Shown here: in pieces, positions 1 to 10,422 of the stretch
How positions within the stretch are numbered: position 1 is the stretch's first letter
How the letters are laid out: every line of letters starts with the position of its first letter
NCBI RefSeq assembly: GCF_016745505.1
Contig: NZ_JAERUC010000206.1
Coordinates: 62,001-126,000, forward strand
Length of the DNA stretch: 64,000 bases
Reading direction: 5' to 3'
Source of the DNA: Streptomyces silvae
GTDB taxonomy: Bacteria; Actinomycetota; Actinomycetes; Streptomycetales; Streptomycetaceae
The notes under the pieces: model-generated
Databases searched by the model: none
Seen by the model: the letters and a program-made list of their open reading frames with translations, nothing else
Told to the model about the DNA's origin: nothing
Made by a program: the position numbers and the translations under genes

Positions 1-494
1 TCGACGGCGGCCACCTGGTCCACCAACGGCTGGTACGCCTGCCCTTCGAGGTCCGTCCGCGGTTCGTACTCCGTCACATCGGCCCGCACCCGGTCGAGGA
101 GCCTGGTTCCCTCGTCGGTGAGGCTCGCGTGGTCCGTCATCGACCTCCACTCGTCGCCGACGACATGGGCCACATAGGCGTCGACGTCGGCCCGGATACG
201 GTCGCGGACCTCGACCGGATAGACGGAGGCCCGCGCGCTCACCTCGTGCAGCGCCTGTGCCTCCAGCCTGACCGACTCCTGGGCGGCGCTGCGGCCCTCC
301 CAGACGCCCGCGATGGCCAGGCCGAGCACGATCGCGTAGACCACGCCGATCATCATCGTCATGTACTCGATGACGTCGGGCGTCTCGGACGGATCGTCGT
401 CCTCGGCGACGCGGCGGTTGCTGAGGACGGCGATGGTCAGGACGACGGCACAGGCCGATGCCATCGCAATGGTCAGAACAAGCCATTCCGACAT
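1..494 (-). CDS. DUF4239 (bestrophin-like) membrane protein, partial
   Basis: The reading frame opens at an ATG (494-492) behind an AGAGGGG ribosome site and runs off the left edge, so only about the first 164 residues are seen. The start is a hydrophobic segment (WLVLTIAMASACAVVLTIAVL), followed by an acidic linker (EDDDPSETPD). A second membrane segment contains MTMMIGVVYAIVLGLAIAGVW and leads into a long polar helix region with SARASVYPVEVRDRIRADV. This layout, with two N-terminal helices and an E-rich polar stretch, is what I know from DUF4239 proteins of actinobacteria; their function is unknown. It starts 16 bp after the proline-rich gene on the same strand, so the two are probably co-transcribed. 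The family call is from pattern memory. Confidence 0.7.
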   Translation of the reverse strand, partial: MSEWLVLTIAMASACAVVLTIAVLSNRRVAEDDDPSETPDVIEYMTMMIGVVYAIVLGLAIAGVWEGRSAAQESVRLEAQALHEVSARASVYPVEVRDRIRADVDAYVAHVVGDEWRSMTDHASLTDEGTRLLDRVRADVTEYEPRTDLEGQAYQPLVDQVAAV

Positions 495-510
495 GGGTTC
501 CCCTCTTCGG

Positions 511-1026
511 TCAGCGGGACGAGCGGGGCCGCAGCACGGCCACGGCGAAAACGGCGGGCGCGGTGATGAGAAGGGTGAGCGAGACCAGTGACGGGCCGGC
601 CCGGGGTGTCTTGCGGGGCGGCTTCCTGTAGGTGGGCAGCGCGACCGGCGCCGGGGCCGGTGGTGAGGGGCGCACGGTGGGCGGCGGCGGTGCGGGCTCC
701 GGTTCAGGTTCGGGTGGAGCGGGGGCCGGCGGAGGGGGCGGCGGCGGCGGAGGAGGAGGAGGAGGAGGAGGAGGCGGTGGCGGAGGAGGGGGCGGTGGTG
801 GTGGGGGAGGCGGGGGTGGTGGTGGCGGTGGGGCAGGTTCGGGCTCGGGCTCGGGTTCAGCGATGACCGCCCCGCACCGGCCCTCGCCCGCCACGGCGAC
901 GGACGAGCCGCCGTCCCCCTGGCCGATGGAGGCGACCGCACAGTCGTCACCGGCCGCCGGCAGCGGGACGGCGAGCAGCAGGAGCAGGGTCGCGGCCGTC
1001 AGCCGCCATATGCGTGATCCGTACAC
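511..1026 (-). CDS. Secreted/membrane protein with a long polyproline tract
   Basis: I start it at GTG 1026, just before a signal peptide (RLTAATLLLLLAVPLPAAG) and behind GGGGGGAA; a longer frame to 1233 has no signal. The 171-residue product has a short exported segment with two cysteines (DDCAVASIGQ..GRCGAV). An EPEPEPEP block and a run of about 35 consecutive prolines follow (codons at positions 831-727), then more Pro/Glu. A C-terminal helix (VSLTLLITAPAVFAVAVL) ends in basic residues. The likely topology is a wall-spanning rod anchored by its C terminus. No enzyme motif is present. Translation of such a tract should depend on EF-P. The function is unknown. It lies 16 bp upstream of the DUF4239 gene. 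Confidence 0.65.
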   Translation of the reverse strand: MYGSRIWRLTAATLLLLLAVPLPAAGDDCAVASIGQGDGGSSVAVAGEGRCGAVIAEPEPEPEPAPPPPPPPPPPPPPPPPPPPPPPPPPPPPPPPPPPPAPAPPEPEPEPAPPPPTVRPSPPAPAPVALPTYRKPPRKTPRAGPSLVSLTLLITAPAVFAVAVLRPRSSR

Positions 1027-1145
1027 GCCGGGAGCATGTTCCCCCCAGCCGCCGGACACGCAGCGGATGGAATTGATTCGCCTGATGGAGGGGACCTGGG
1101 GCAATTCGCGTTTGCGCCCGCCGAAACTTTCTCGGGCTGCCGTTG

Positions 1146-1166
1146 AACACCGGGGCCCCGGCCGTC
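1146..1166 (+). promoter_or_regulatory. Possible ECF-type promoter of the lipoprotein gene
   Basis: TTGAAC (AAC at 1146-1148) is followed after 16 bp by TC (1165-1166, in CCGTCCGTA), 65 bp before the lipoprotein start. Sigma-E-type promoters of Streptomyces share AAC-N16-TC. The motif is short and could be chance. Confidence 0.3.
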
Positions 1167-1231
1167 CGTACCTAGGGCCACGAAAGGCGCGGACTCGCGT
1201 CCCGGACGGCAGAAGGACAACGGGAGTCGAC

Positions 1232-2188
1232 ATGAATACCTGGCGGAACGCCTCGCTCGCGGTGACGGCGGTGGCCCTGTTGGCGCTGACGACGGCGTGC
1301 GGTCAGGAGAAGGGCACCGCGTCCCCGAACGGCCAGGCCGTGGGGAACGCCGCTCCGGCGCAGCAGCCGGCCGACAGCGGCTACGGCTCGGACGGCGGCT
1401 ACGGCTCCGACGTGGGAGCGGGCACGGCACCGAAGGAGGCCGGGCAGCTCGCGGTGTGGGACAGCAAGAAGCTGGGCAAGGTGCTGACGGACAGCGAAGG
1501 GTTCACGCTCTATCGGTTCGACAAGGACACCGCCGAGCCGCCCGCCTCGAATTGCGAGAGCGACTGTGCGAAGACGTGGCCCGCGGTGCCGGCGGAGAAC
1601 GCCGAGGCCGCCGCCGGGGTCGGCGCCTCACTGATCGGCGAGGTCACGAGGGCCGACGGGACCAAGCAGCTGACCGTCGGGGGCTGGCCCATGTACCGCT
1701 ATGCCGAGGACGCCGAACCCGGTGACGCCAACGGGCAGGGCGTCGGCGGAACGTGGTTCGCCGCGGCCCCGGACGGAAAGAAAGCGGCCGTGAACGCCGA
1801 CGGGCCCAGCGGTGCACAGGCCGACGCCGCCGGACTTTCGGTCCGCAAGGACCCGGAACTCGGGAACATCGTCGTCGACAAGCGCGGCATGACGGTTTAC
1901 CGCTTCAAGAAGGACTCGGCGTGGCCGATGAAGTCCGCGTGCACGGGTGACTGCCTCAAGAAGTGGCCGGTCGTCGCTCCCGTACCGAAGAATGACGTCG
2001 ACGGTGTCACCACGAAGGGATTCGTCACCTTCGACCGCCCCGACGGCATCCAGCAGCAGTCGCTCGACTGCTGGCCCGTCTACACCTTCTCCGGTGACGC
2101 CGAGCCGGGAGACACCAACGGCCAAGGCGTCGGGGGCACATGGTACGCGGTCTCGCCCGACGCGAAGCTGGTGGGAGCCGCCAAGTAG
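1232..2188 (+). CDS. Lipoprotein with two secreted-repeat domains (SCO0930-like)
   Basis: The ATG at 1232 follows ACAACGGGAG. The 318-residue product begins with a signal ending ALTTAC, a lipobox-like site with Cys near residue 23. A Gly/Ser/Ala linker containing two GYGSDGGYGSD repeats follows. Two copies of the 'secreted repeat of unknown function' (PF03640 type) come next, at about residues 80-185 and 210-315. Each has YRFxKD, paired cysteines (NCESDCAKTWP / ACTGDCLKKWP), a GGWPMYRY or CWPVYTF strand, and DxEPGDxNGQGVGGTW. It should be anchored on the outer membrane face. Its repeats are not catalytic by any motif I know. I recall a homologue, SCO0930, linked to development. The long frame running upstream into polyglycine is the shadow of the polyproline gene. 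Confidence 0.85.
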   Translation: MNTWRNASLAVTAVALLALTTACGQEKGTASPNGQAVGNAAPAQQPADSGYGSDGGYGSDVGAGTAPKEAGQLAVWDSKKLGKVLTDSEGFTLYRFDKDTAEPPASNCESDCAKTWPAVPAENAEAAAGVGASLIGEVTRADGTKQLTVGGWPMYRYAEDAEPGDANGQGVGGTWFAAAPDGKKAAVNADGPSGAQADAAGLSVRKDPELGNIVVDKRGMTVYRFKKDSAWPMKSACTGDCLKKWPVVAPVPKNDVDGVTTKGFVTFDRPDGIQQQSLDCWPVYTFSGDAEPGDTNGQGVGGTWYAVSPDAKLVGAAK

Positions 2189-2279
2189 CCCCCGGGAGAG
2201 GCTCCGTGGTGCCGGTCCGTCGTCGAATGCGTACGCGCAGCGACGGACCGGCCGCACATGCCTCCGGTGTGTGACCAAT

Positions 2280-2300
2280 AACGGATCTCTAATTTCCGTT
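2280..2300. promoter_or_regulatory. Inverted repeat AACGGA-N9-TCCGTT
   Basis: Perfect 6-bp arms (2280-2285 and 2295-2300) around an AT-rich spacer sit about 95 bp before the methyltransferase start. This is an unusually AT-rich spot for this genome, so a promoter or operator is likely. The binding protein is unknown. Confidence 0.4.
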
Positions 2301-2335
2301 TCCACTCGCTCTCCTGGCGGTCGATCAGTAGCCTC

Positions 2336-2351
2336 TGGTCAACACTGACCA
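2336..2351. promoter_or_regulatory. Inverted repeat TGGTCA-N4-TGACCA before the methyltransferase-rmdA operon
   Basis: Perfect 6-bp arms flank ACAC, 43 bp before the methyltransferase ATG. The GTCA...TGAC core loosely recalls BldD boxes, which control several c-di-GMP genes in Streptomyces, but it is not a clean match. It could be an operator of any dimeric regulator. Confidence 0.35.
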
Positions 2352-2393
2352 TGAACATGGCCGGATCGCCGTGGCGACTTGTTGGAGACATCG

Positions 2394-3212
2394 ATGGAGC
2401 GTCCCGCCTGGGCACCGCAAGGCATTGACATCTCGGTGCCGAGCGTGTCTCGCATGTACGACTTCTATCTGGGCGGTTCGCACAATTTCGAGGTGGACAG
2501 GGAAGCGGCCCGCAAGGCCATGGAGTTCATGCCGGGCCTGCCCAAGGTCATGCAGGCCAATCGGGCTTTTATGCGACGGGCCGTGCAGTACGCGACCACT
2601 TCGGGCGTCAACCAGTTCCTGGACATAGGCTCCGGGATACCGACCTTCGGCAATGTTCATGAAGTCGCCCAGGCCGCCGATCCCGAGGCGCGCATCGCCT
2701 ATGTCGACCACGACTCGGTCGCGGTCGCACACAGCCAGGCGGTGCTCGAGGGCAACGACCGGGCCGTCATCGCCGCCGCCGATCTGCGCAAGCCCCAGGA
2801 CATCCTGGAGAACCCGCAGATCAACGGCCTCCTCGACCTGGACAGGCCGGTGGCGCTGCTGCTGGTGGCGGTGCTCCACTTCATCGAGGACACCGACGAC
2901 CCGTACGCGGCGGTCGCCGAGCTGCGCGACGCACTGGCCCCCGGCAGCCTGCTGCTCCTGACCCACGCCTCGTACGAGGGGATTCCGCTCTCCGAGGAGG
3001 AGGCGGGCGGGACGGTCGGTGTCTACCGCACCATCCGCAACCCGCTGATCATGCGCTCGCGCACGGAGATCGGCCGCTTCTTCGACGGGTACGAGATGGT
3101 CGACCCCGGGCTCGTGGCCATGCCCGAATGGCGGCCCGAGTCCCCGGAGCAGCTCGCGCAGGAGGACCCGTTCGCCTACTCGGGCTTCGCCGGGGTTGGG
3201 CGCAAGGCGTGA
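2394..3212 (+). CDS. S-adenosyl methyltransferase, PF04672 (DUF574) family
   Basis: The ATG at 2394 lies 6 bp after GGAG (2384-2387); a TTG five codons earlier lacks this spacing. The protein is 272 aa. The N-terminal VSRMYDFYLGGSHNFEVDREAA and QFLDIGSGIPTFGNVHEVAQ are typical of the actinobacterial Methyltransf_19 family. FLDIGSG is the SAM-binding loop, AYVDHDSVAVAH the second SAM strand, and LLLVAVLHFIEDTDDP the late Rossmann strand. The substrate is unknown for the family. Its stop overlaps the GTG of the next gene (GTGA, 3209-3212), so translation of rmdA is probably coupled to it. Confidence 0.88.
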   Translation: MERPAWAPQGIDISVPSVSRMYDFYLGGSHNFEVDREAARKAMEFMPGLPKVMQANRAFMRRAVQYATTSGVNQFLDIGSGIPTFGNVHEVAQAADPEARIAYVDHDSVAVAHSQAVLEGNDRAVIAAADLRKPQDILENPQINGLLDLDRPVALLLVAVLHFIEDTDDPYAAVAELRDALAPGSLLLLTHASYEGIPLSEEEAGGTVGVYRTIRNPLIMRSRTEIGRFFDGYEMVDPGLVAMPEWRPESPEQLAQEDPFAYSGFAGVGRKA

Positions 3213-5383
3213 GCATTCCCGCCCAGTCGTCAGGCGCGCCCGACGCGGAGCCCGACGGCCCCGAGGGCCGGCTCCGGAGATTCGCCACCATCTGGAGCCG
3301 GGCGATCTTCCCGTCGACGGCCACCTCCCTGTCACGCCCCGAGTTCGAGGAGCATCTGCTGCCGCTCGCGCGGCAGTTGAGCGACATCCTGCACACCCGG
3401 GTCTTCGACGCCACGCCCGCGCACGGCGTCGGGGCCTCACTCGTCGCCGCGCACTGCACGGATCCCGACGCCCTGAGCTCCACGCTCGGCGTCGTCGACT
3501 CCTACCTGGTCCTGTACTGCGGCGGCAACGGGCCGGTGGAGCTGTCGACCGAGGACAGCCGGGCCCGGTGCGCGCGGATCCAGCACGCGCTGGCCGGCGG
3601 CTTCACCCAGGCCCTGCGGGAGCGGACGCTCGCCGAGCAGGAGGCGATCGCCCGCTCGGCGCTCACCGCCCGCTCCGACGCCGAACAGGCGCTGCACGCC
3701 ACCGAGGCCCGCTTCCGCGCCGTCTTCAAGGACGCCGCCATCGGGATCGGCATCGCCGACCTCGAAGGCAACATCCTGGAGATCAACGACACCCTCACCC
3801 GGATGTTCGGCGGCCTGGAGAACCACGTCCGCAGCCACAAGGTCAACGAATGGGTGCACCCCGAGGACTCGCCGCACGTCTGGAGGTACTACGACGAGCT
3901 GGTGCGGGGCGAGCGCGAGCACTACAGCGTCGAGAAGCCGTACTACCGCAACGACGGCACCGTCCTGTGGACCAACCTCACCGTCTCGCTGCTGCGGGAC
4001 TCGGAGGGGCGTCCGGAGTACCAGCTGGCCCTCATGGAGGACACCACCGAGCGGCGGCTGCTCAATCTGAGGCTGCGGTACGAGGCCACCCACGACGCGC
4101 TCACCGGGCTGCCCAACCGGACGCTTTTCTTCGAGCGTCTGGAGAAGGCCCTCGCGCCCAGGGAGGGCATGCGCTTCGGGCTCTGCTACCTGGACCTCGA
4201 CGGCTTCAAGGCCATCAACGACAGCCTGGGCCACGCGGCGGGGGACCGGCTCCTGGTCGAGGTCGCCGACCGGCTGCAGAGCTGCGCCACCGCCCCCGGT
4301 GAGATGGTCGCGCGGCTCGGCGGCGACGAGTTCGTCGCGCTCACGACCGGGCCGCGCACCCAGGACGAGGTCCACGAGCTCGCCGGGCGGATCCTCTCCG
4401 CACTCGCCACGCCCATGCGTCTCGACGGCCGGGAGCTGACCGTACGGGGCTCCATCGGCGTCGTCGAGGGCCCGTCGGGCGAGCGCACCGCCGCCGAGGT
4501 GCTGCGCAGCGCCGACATCACGATGTACCGGGCCAAGGCGGCGGGCGGGAACCGCTTCGCGCTCGCCGATGCCGAGGCCGACGCCCGCGCCATCACCCGC
4601 CACGGGCTGACCACGGCGCTGCCGGCGGCGCTGGACCGCGGTGAGTTCTTCATCGAGTACCAGCCGCTGGTGCACCTCGGGGACGGCAGTGTGCACGGGG
4701 CCGAGGCGCTGGTGCGCTGGTGCCATCCGCAGCACGGTGTGCTCGGCCCGGACCGGTTCATCCCGCTCGCCGAGCACACGGGGCTGATCGTGCCGCTCGG
4801 CCGCTGGGTCCTGGAGGAGTCGGTCCGGCAGGCGAACTTCTGGCAGGAGCGTCACACCGACGGCGGCCCCCTCCGGATCAACGTCAACCTCTCGCCGACC
4901 CAGCTGCACCACCCGAACCTGGTCGCCGAGACCGTCGACGTACTGGAGCGTTCCGGCCTGGAAGCGGGTGCCCTCTGCCTGGAGGTCACCGAGTCCGCGC
5001 TGATCGGCGCGGACGACGACCTGCTCAAGCCGCTGCGCCAACTGGCGGAGATGGGCGTCGACATCGCCCTGGACGACTTCGGCACCGGCTACTCGAACCT
5101 GGCGAACCTGCGCCGGCTGCCGGTGAGCATCCTCAAGCTGGATCGTTCCTTCACCCAGGGCATGCAGCACCACCCGGCCGACCCGGTGGACCTGAAGATC
5201 GTCGAGGGCATCGTCTCGCTCGCCCACAGCCTGGACCTCGCGGTCACGGTCGAGGGTGTCGAGACCGGCGCCCAGGCAGAGCAGCTGCGACAGCTCGGCT
5301 GCGACACCGCCCAGGGCTGGTACTACGCGCGGCCGGGCGCCCCGGACCGCATCCACTCGCTGCTGCTGGCGGACGCGGTCTGA
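3209..5383 (+). CDS. rmdA: Cyclic di-GMP enzyme RmdA (PAS-GGDEF-EAL)
   Basis: GTG 3209 overlaps the preceding stop; the product is 724 aa and has no membrane segments. Residues about 1-165 are a variable region and a coiled coil (SALTARSDAEQALHATEARF). A PAS/PAC domain spans about 168-290 (RFRAVFKDAAIGIGIAD; YRNDGTVLWTNLTVS). A GGDEF domain follows, with intact GGDEF at 371-375. The EAL domain has intact EAL at 499-501, and DDFGTGYSNL and DRSF metal/loop motifs. Both catalytic signatures are complete, so synthesis and hydrolysis of c-di-GMP are both possible. The S. coelicolor homologue RmdA (SCO0928) is a known phosphodiesterase affecting colony morphology. Its last 61 bp overlap the 3' end of the convergent LysR gene. 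Confidence 0.9.
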   Translation: MSIPAQSSGAPDAEPDGPEGRLRRFATIWSRAIFPSTATSLSRPEFEEHLLPLARQLSDILHTRVFDATPAHGVGASLVAAHCTDPDALSSTLGVVDSYLVLYCGGNGPVELSTEDSRARCARIQHALAGGFTQALRERTLAEQEAIARSALTARSDAEQALHATEARFRAVFKDAAIGIGIADLEGNILEINDTLTRMFGGLENHVRSHKVNEWVHPEDSPHVWRYYDELVRGEREHYSVEKPYYRNDGTVLWTNLTVSLLRDSEGRPEYQLALMEDTTERRLLNLRLRYEATHDALTGLPNRTLFFERLEKALAPREGMRFGLCYLDLDGFKAINDSLGHAAGDRLLVEVADRLQSCATAPGEMVARLGGDEFVALTTGPRTQDEVHELAGRILSALATPMRLDGRELTVRGSIGVVEGPSGERTAAEVLRSADITMYRAKAAGGNRFALADAEADARAITRHGLTTALPAALDRGEFFIEYQPLVHLGDGSVHGAEALVRWCHPQHGVLGPDRFIPLAEHTGLIVPLGRWVLEESVRQANFWQERHTDGGPLRINVNLSPTQLHHPNLVAETVDVLERSGLEAGALCLEVTESALIGADDDLLKPLRQLAEMGVDIALDDFGTGYSNLANLRRLPVSILKLDRSFTQGMQHHPADPVDLKIVEGIVSLAHSLDLAVTVEGVETGAQAEQLRQLGCDTAQGWYYARPGAPDRIHSLLLADAV

Positions 5384-6327
5384 CGCCCGTGTCCTCGGCC
5401 GCCGCCCGGGCCGGACCCGCCGGCGGCTGAGGACACGCCGGGCGGCCCCGCCCCCAGAAGCATCCGCTGGAGCTCGCGCGCCGCGCGCGGCGGTTCGACG
5501 TCGCTGCGGTGCGCCAGGGCGATCGTGCGCCGCAGCCCCGGTGGGGCCAGCGGCGTCGTCCGCAGGCCCTGGCCGGCCCGTACGGCCACCATGCGGGGGA
5601 CGACGGCGATCCCCAGGCCCGCCCGTACGAAGCCGAGTACGGCGTCCATCTCGCCGCCCTCCACCGTGAACGAGGGCTCGAAGCCCTCCGCCCGGCACGC
5701 GGCGACGGTCAGCTCCCGCAGGTCGTAGCCGTGCCGGAACATCACCAGCGGCTCGTTCTCCAGATCGGCGATGTGCACGGACCCCTTCCGGCCGGGCGCG
5801 GGCCGGGACTCCGACGACACCACCACCAGGTCCTCGTGCAGCAGCTCCACCGTGGTCAGCGCCGGGGAGGCCGCGGGCAGCGGCAGCACGAGCAGCGCGA
5901 GATCCAGCGCGCCGCGCGCCAGCTGCCGTACGAGGTCGTGGGAGCCGCCCTCCTCGATCAGCAGCTGGATCCCCGGGTGCGCGCCGTGGAAGGCGCGCAG
6001 CACCTCGGGCAGCAGCCCCGTGCAGACGCTCGGGGTGGCGCCGAGCCTGATCCGCCCGCGGCGCAGCTGTACGAGTTCCTGCACCTCGTGCCGTGCGGTG
6101 TCGGCGTCCGCCAGGATCCGGCGGGCGAGCGGCAGCAGCGCCTCACCCGCGTCGGTCAGCGCGATGTTGCCGCGCGCCCGGCTGAACAGCTCGGCGCCCA
6201 GCTCGTTCTCCAGGGCCTTGATCTGCTGGGAGAGGGAGGGCTGCGACACATGCACCTCCTCGGCGGCCCGGGTGAAGTGCCTGGCCTCGGCCACGGCCAC
6301 GAAATAGGCGAGCTGCTGGAAGTGCAT
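5323..6327 (-). CDS. LysR-family transcriptional regulator of the sdh operon
   Basis: The ATG at 6327 (MHFQQLAYFVAVAEARHFTRAA) gives the canonical LysR N terminus; six upstream codons in frame are not needed. The product is 334 aa. The winged HTH occupies residues 1-60 (EEVHVSQPSLSQQIKALENELG). A linker helix and the effector-binding domain follow (IRLGATPSVCTGLLPEVLRAFH; GLGIAVVPRMVAVR). The C-terminal 40 residues are Gly/Ser-rich and overlap rmdA antisense. It diverges from sdhC with 96 bp between start codons, and a palindromic T-N11-A site lies in that gap. It probably controls both its own gene and sdhCAB; the effector is unknown. Confidence 0.9.
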   Translation of the reverse strand: MHFQQLAYFVAVAEARHFTRAAEEVHVSQPSLSQQIKALENELGAELFSRARGNIALTDAGEALLPLARRILADADTARHEVQELVQLRRGRIRLGATPSVCTGLLPEVLRAFHGAHPGIQLLIEEGGSHDLVRQLARGALDLALLVLPLPAASPALTTVELLHEDLVVVSSESRPAPGRKGSVHIADLENEPLVMFRHGYDLRELTVAACRAEGFEPSFTVEGGEMDAVLGFVRAGLGIAVVPRMVAVRAGQGLRTTPLAPPGLRRTIALAHRSDVEPPRAARELQRMLLGAGPPGVSSAAGGSGPGGGRGHGRQTASASSSEWMRSGAPGRA

Positions 6328-6349
6328 GGCACCCACGATAGCCAATTCG

Positions 6350-6364
6350 ATAGTGACTGCCTAT
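6350..6364. promoter_or_regulatory. LysR-type operator ATAG-N7-CTAT
   Basis: ATAGTGACTGCCTAT is a dyad with the T-N11-A core of LysR sites and matches the OxyR-class half-site ATAG-N7-CTAT. Its centre is about 67 bp upstream of the sdhC start codon. If the sdhC message is leaderless this is the classic -65 activation position. A second CGATAG half lies at 6336-6341. Confidence 0.65.
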
Positions 6365-6385
6365 GGAGATGAGTCGTTTCATGTC

Positions 6386-6424
6386 TTGGACTGATGATGC
6401 CCTCCGCCTCTAGCGTCGTGTCCA
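6386..6424 (+). promoter_or_regulatory. sdhC promoter, probably leaderless
   Basis: TTGGAC (6386-6391) and TAGCGT (6411-6416) are separated by 19 bp. The ATG at 6424 lies 7 bp beyond the -10 with no Shine-Dalgarno sequence, so transcription would start at or next to the start codon. Confidence 0.5.
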
Positions 6425-7131
6425 TGGCACTGGCAACGCGGACGGACCGACGGCCGTCGATGACGCGTACGCTCTGGGACTCGTCCGTCGGCAAGAAGAC
6501 GATCATGGCTGTGAGCGGCCTGATCATGCTCGGTTATCTGGCGGTCCACATGCTGGGCAACCTGAAGATCTTCTTCGGATCCGGCGAGTTCAATCACTAC
6601 GCGCACTGGCTCCGGACCCTCGGTGAGCCCTTCCTGCACTACGAGTGGGCGCTGTGGATCATCCGCGTGGTCCTCGTCGCGGCAGTCGTGCTGCACGCCG
6701 TCTCCGCGTACCAGCTGAGCCGACGCGACCTCAGGGCGCGCCCCACGGCGTACGTGCACAAGAAGGCGCGGTCCAGCTACGCGACGCGCACCATGCGCTA
6801 CGGCGGCGTCATCCTCGCGCTGTTCATCGTCTGGCACATCCTGGACCTCACGACCGGCACCGTGCACACCGGCGGATTCCAGCCGGGGCACCCCTACCAG
6901 AACGTGCTCGACACCTTCTCGACCTGGTACGGGAACGTCATCTACATCGTCGCCGTGCTCGCCCTGGGGCTGCACGTCCAGCACGGCTTCTGGAGCGCCG
7001 CACAGACGCTGGGTGTGGGCAGCGCGACCCGCGACCGGGTGCTGAAGACGCTCGCCAACCTGCTCGCCGTGGTGCTGACCGCGGGCTTCGTCTCCGTACC
7101 CGTCGCCGTCATGACCGGATTGGTGAGCTGA
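6424..7131 (+). CDS. sdhC: Succinate dehydrogenase cytochrome b subunit
   Basis: This is a 235-residue membrane subunit of the Bacillus-type, single-polypeptide b558 family. Five hydrophobic segments are visible, starting with [23 protein letters not shown] and ending with [18 protein letters not shown]. Histidines in [22 protein letters not shown] and LHVQHGFW are candidate haem ligands. It anchors SdhA/SdhB to the membrane and passes electrons to menaquinone. The in-frame ATG at 6394 is possible, but 6424 fits the promoter spacing. The next gene starts one base after its stop. Confidence 0.9.
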   Translation: MALATRTDRRPSMTRTLWDSSVGKKTIMAVSGLIMLGYLAVHMLGNLKIFFGSGEFNHYAHWLRTLGEPFLHYEWALWIIRVVLVAAVVLHAVSAYQLSRRDLRARPTAYVHKKARSSYATRTMRYGGVILALFIVWHILDLTTGTVHTGGFQPGHPYQNVLDTFSTWYGNVIYIVAVLALGLHVQHGFWSAAQTLGVGSATRDRVLKTLANLLAVVLTAGFVSVPVAVMTGLVS

Positions 7132-7132
7132 C

Positions 7133-9078
<1,946 letters not shown>

Positions 9079-9082
<4 letters not shown>

Positions 9083-9825
9083 AGCTCACCCTGCGCGTCT
9101 GGCGCCAGCAGAACGCCGAGGCGCCCGGCGCCATGGCCACCTACGAAGTCGACGGCATCTCGCAGGACATGTCGTTCCTGGAGATGCTCGACACCCTCAA
9201 CGAGGAGCTCATCCTCGGCGGGGACGAGCCCGTCGCCTTCGACCACGACTGTCGCGAGGGCATCTGCGGCGCGTGCAGCCTCGTCATCAACGGCGACGCC
9301 CACGGACCGGAGCGGACCACCACCTGCCAGCTCCACATGCGGTCCTTCGAGGACGGCGACACGATCGACATCGAGCCGTGGCGCGCCTCGGCCTTCCCGG
9401 TCGTCAAGGACCTCGTCGTCGACCGCTCCTCCTTCGACCGGATCATCCAGGCGGGCGGCTACATCTCGGCACCCACCGGTACCGCCCCGGACGCCCACGC
9501 CACCCCGGTGCCCAAGCCGGACGCCGACTCGGCCTTCGAGCACGCCGAGTGCATCGGCTGCGGTGCCTGCGTCGCCGCCTGCCCGAACGGCTCGGCGATG
9601 CTCTTCACCTCCGCCAAGGTCAACCATCTCAACGTGCTCCCGCAGGGAGCGCCCGAGCGCGAGACCCGGGTGCTCGACATGGTCGCCACCATGGACGACG
9701 AGGGCTTCGGCGGCTGCACCCTCACCGGTGAGTGCGCCACGGCCTGCCCCAAGGGCATCCCGCTGCCGTCGATCACCGCCATGAACAAGGAATGGCTGCG
9801 CGCCAACCGCAAGGTGCGCCGCTGA
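9079..9825 (+). CDS. sdhB: Succinate dehydrogenase iron-sulfur subunit
   Basis: The 248-residue product starts at the ATG overlapping the sdhA stop. The N-terminal ferredoxin domain has [14 protein letters not shown] and a later TTTCQLHM cysteine for the 2Fe-2S cluster. The C-terminal domain has [12 protein letters not shown] and [14 protein letters not shown] for the 4Fe-4S and 3Fe-4S clusters. It relays electrons from FAD in SdhA to the haem/quinone site of SdhC. All expected cysteines are present, so the complex should be functional. Confidence 0.95.
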
Positions 9826-9955
9826 CCGGCCGCCGGCTCTGTGTACCGCGTTTTCAGCCGTCCGGCGGGAATCGCCTCCGTCCTCCCCCGGTCCCGCTGG
9901 ACGCTCCGCACGGTACTTTGGAGGGGAAGGCCCCTGAAGAAGGACGGGTGACCCG

Positions 9956-10393
9956 ATGCCGTGGTTCGTGTGGCTGCTCGCCGCCGCGGCGCTGGGTGCC
10001 GCGGAGTTCTTCACCCTGACGCTGGTCCTGGGGCTGCTGGCCGGGGCGGCGCTGGTGGCCGCCCTGGTCGCCGGTGTGGGCGTCGGGCTCCTCGGCCAGA
10101 TCGTGGCCCTGGCGGCAGCGGCTGCGGCCGGCCTCATCCTTGTCCGCCCTGTCGCCCTGCGCCTCATGGCGCAGCAACCGATCACACGCGAGGGCAGCGC
10201 CGCGCTGATCGGCAAGCAGGCGCAGGTCGTGCGGGAGGTCACCGGGACCCGCGGCCTGATCAAACTCGCCGGCGAGGAGTGGTCCGCCCGCGCCCTCGAC
10301 GAGAGCCTCGTGATCCCGGAGGGAGCCCTGGTCGACGTCATGGAGATCGACGGTGCCACGGCTGTCGTCTACCCCAGGGAGCTCCTTCCGTGA
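9956..10393 (+). CDS. nfeD: NfeD-family membrane protein
   Basis: This 145-residue protein begins with helices (WFVWLLAAAALGAAEFF; LLAGAALVAALVAGVG; IVALAAAAAAGLILV). A small OB-fold domain follows (GSAALIGKQAQVVREVTGTRGLIKLAGEEWSARAL...GALVDVMEIDGATAVV). This is the short NfeD type that pairs with SPFH proteins. The next gene, 29 bp downstream, is exactly such a partner. The pair is thought to organise membrane microdomains or quality control. The ATG follows AAGGACGGGTG. Confidence 0.88.
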   Translation: MPWFVWLLAAAALGAAEFFTLTLVLGLLAGAALVAALVAGVGVGLLGQIVALAAAAAAGLILVRPVALRLMAQQPITREGSAALIGKQAQVVREVTGTRGLIKLAGEEWSARALDESLVIPEGALVDVMEIDGATAVVYPRELLP

Positions 10394-10422
10394 CCGGCTG
10401 AACGCAGAGCGACGGAGGCATT

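Noticed and set aside
632-1231. Open frame upstream of the lipoprotein with polyglycine
   Set aside because: It is the antisense of the polyproline gene; the lipoprotein signal peptide and ribosome site fix the start at 1232.
2336-2351. BldD box before the methyltransferase-rmdA operon
   Set aside because: Only the GTCA/TGAC core agrees; I keep it as an unassigned operator rather than a BldD site.
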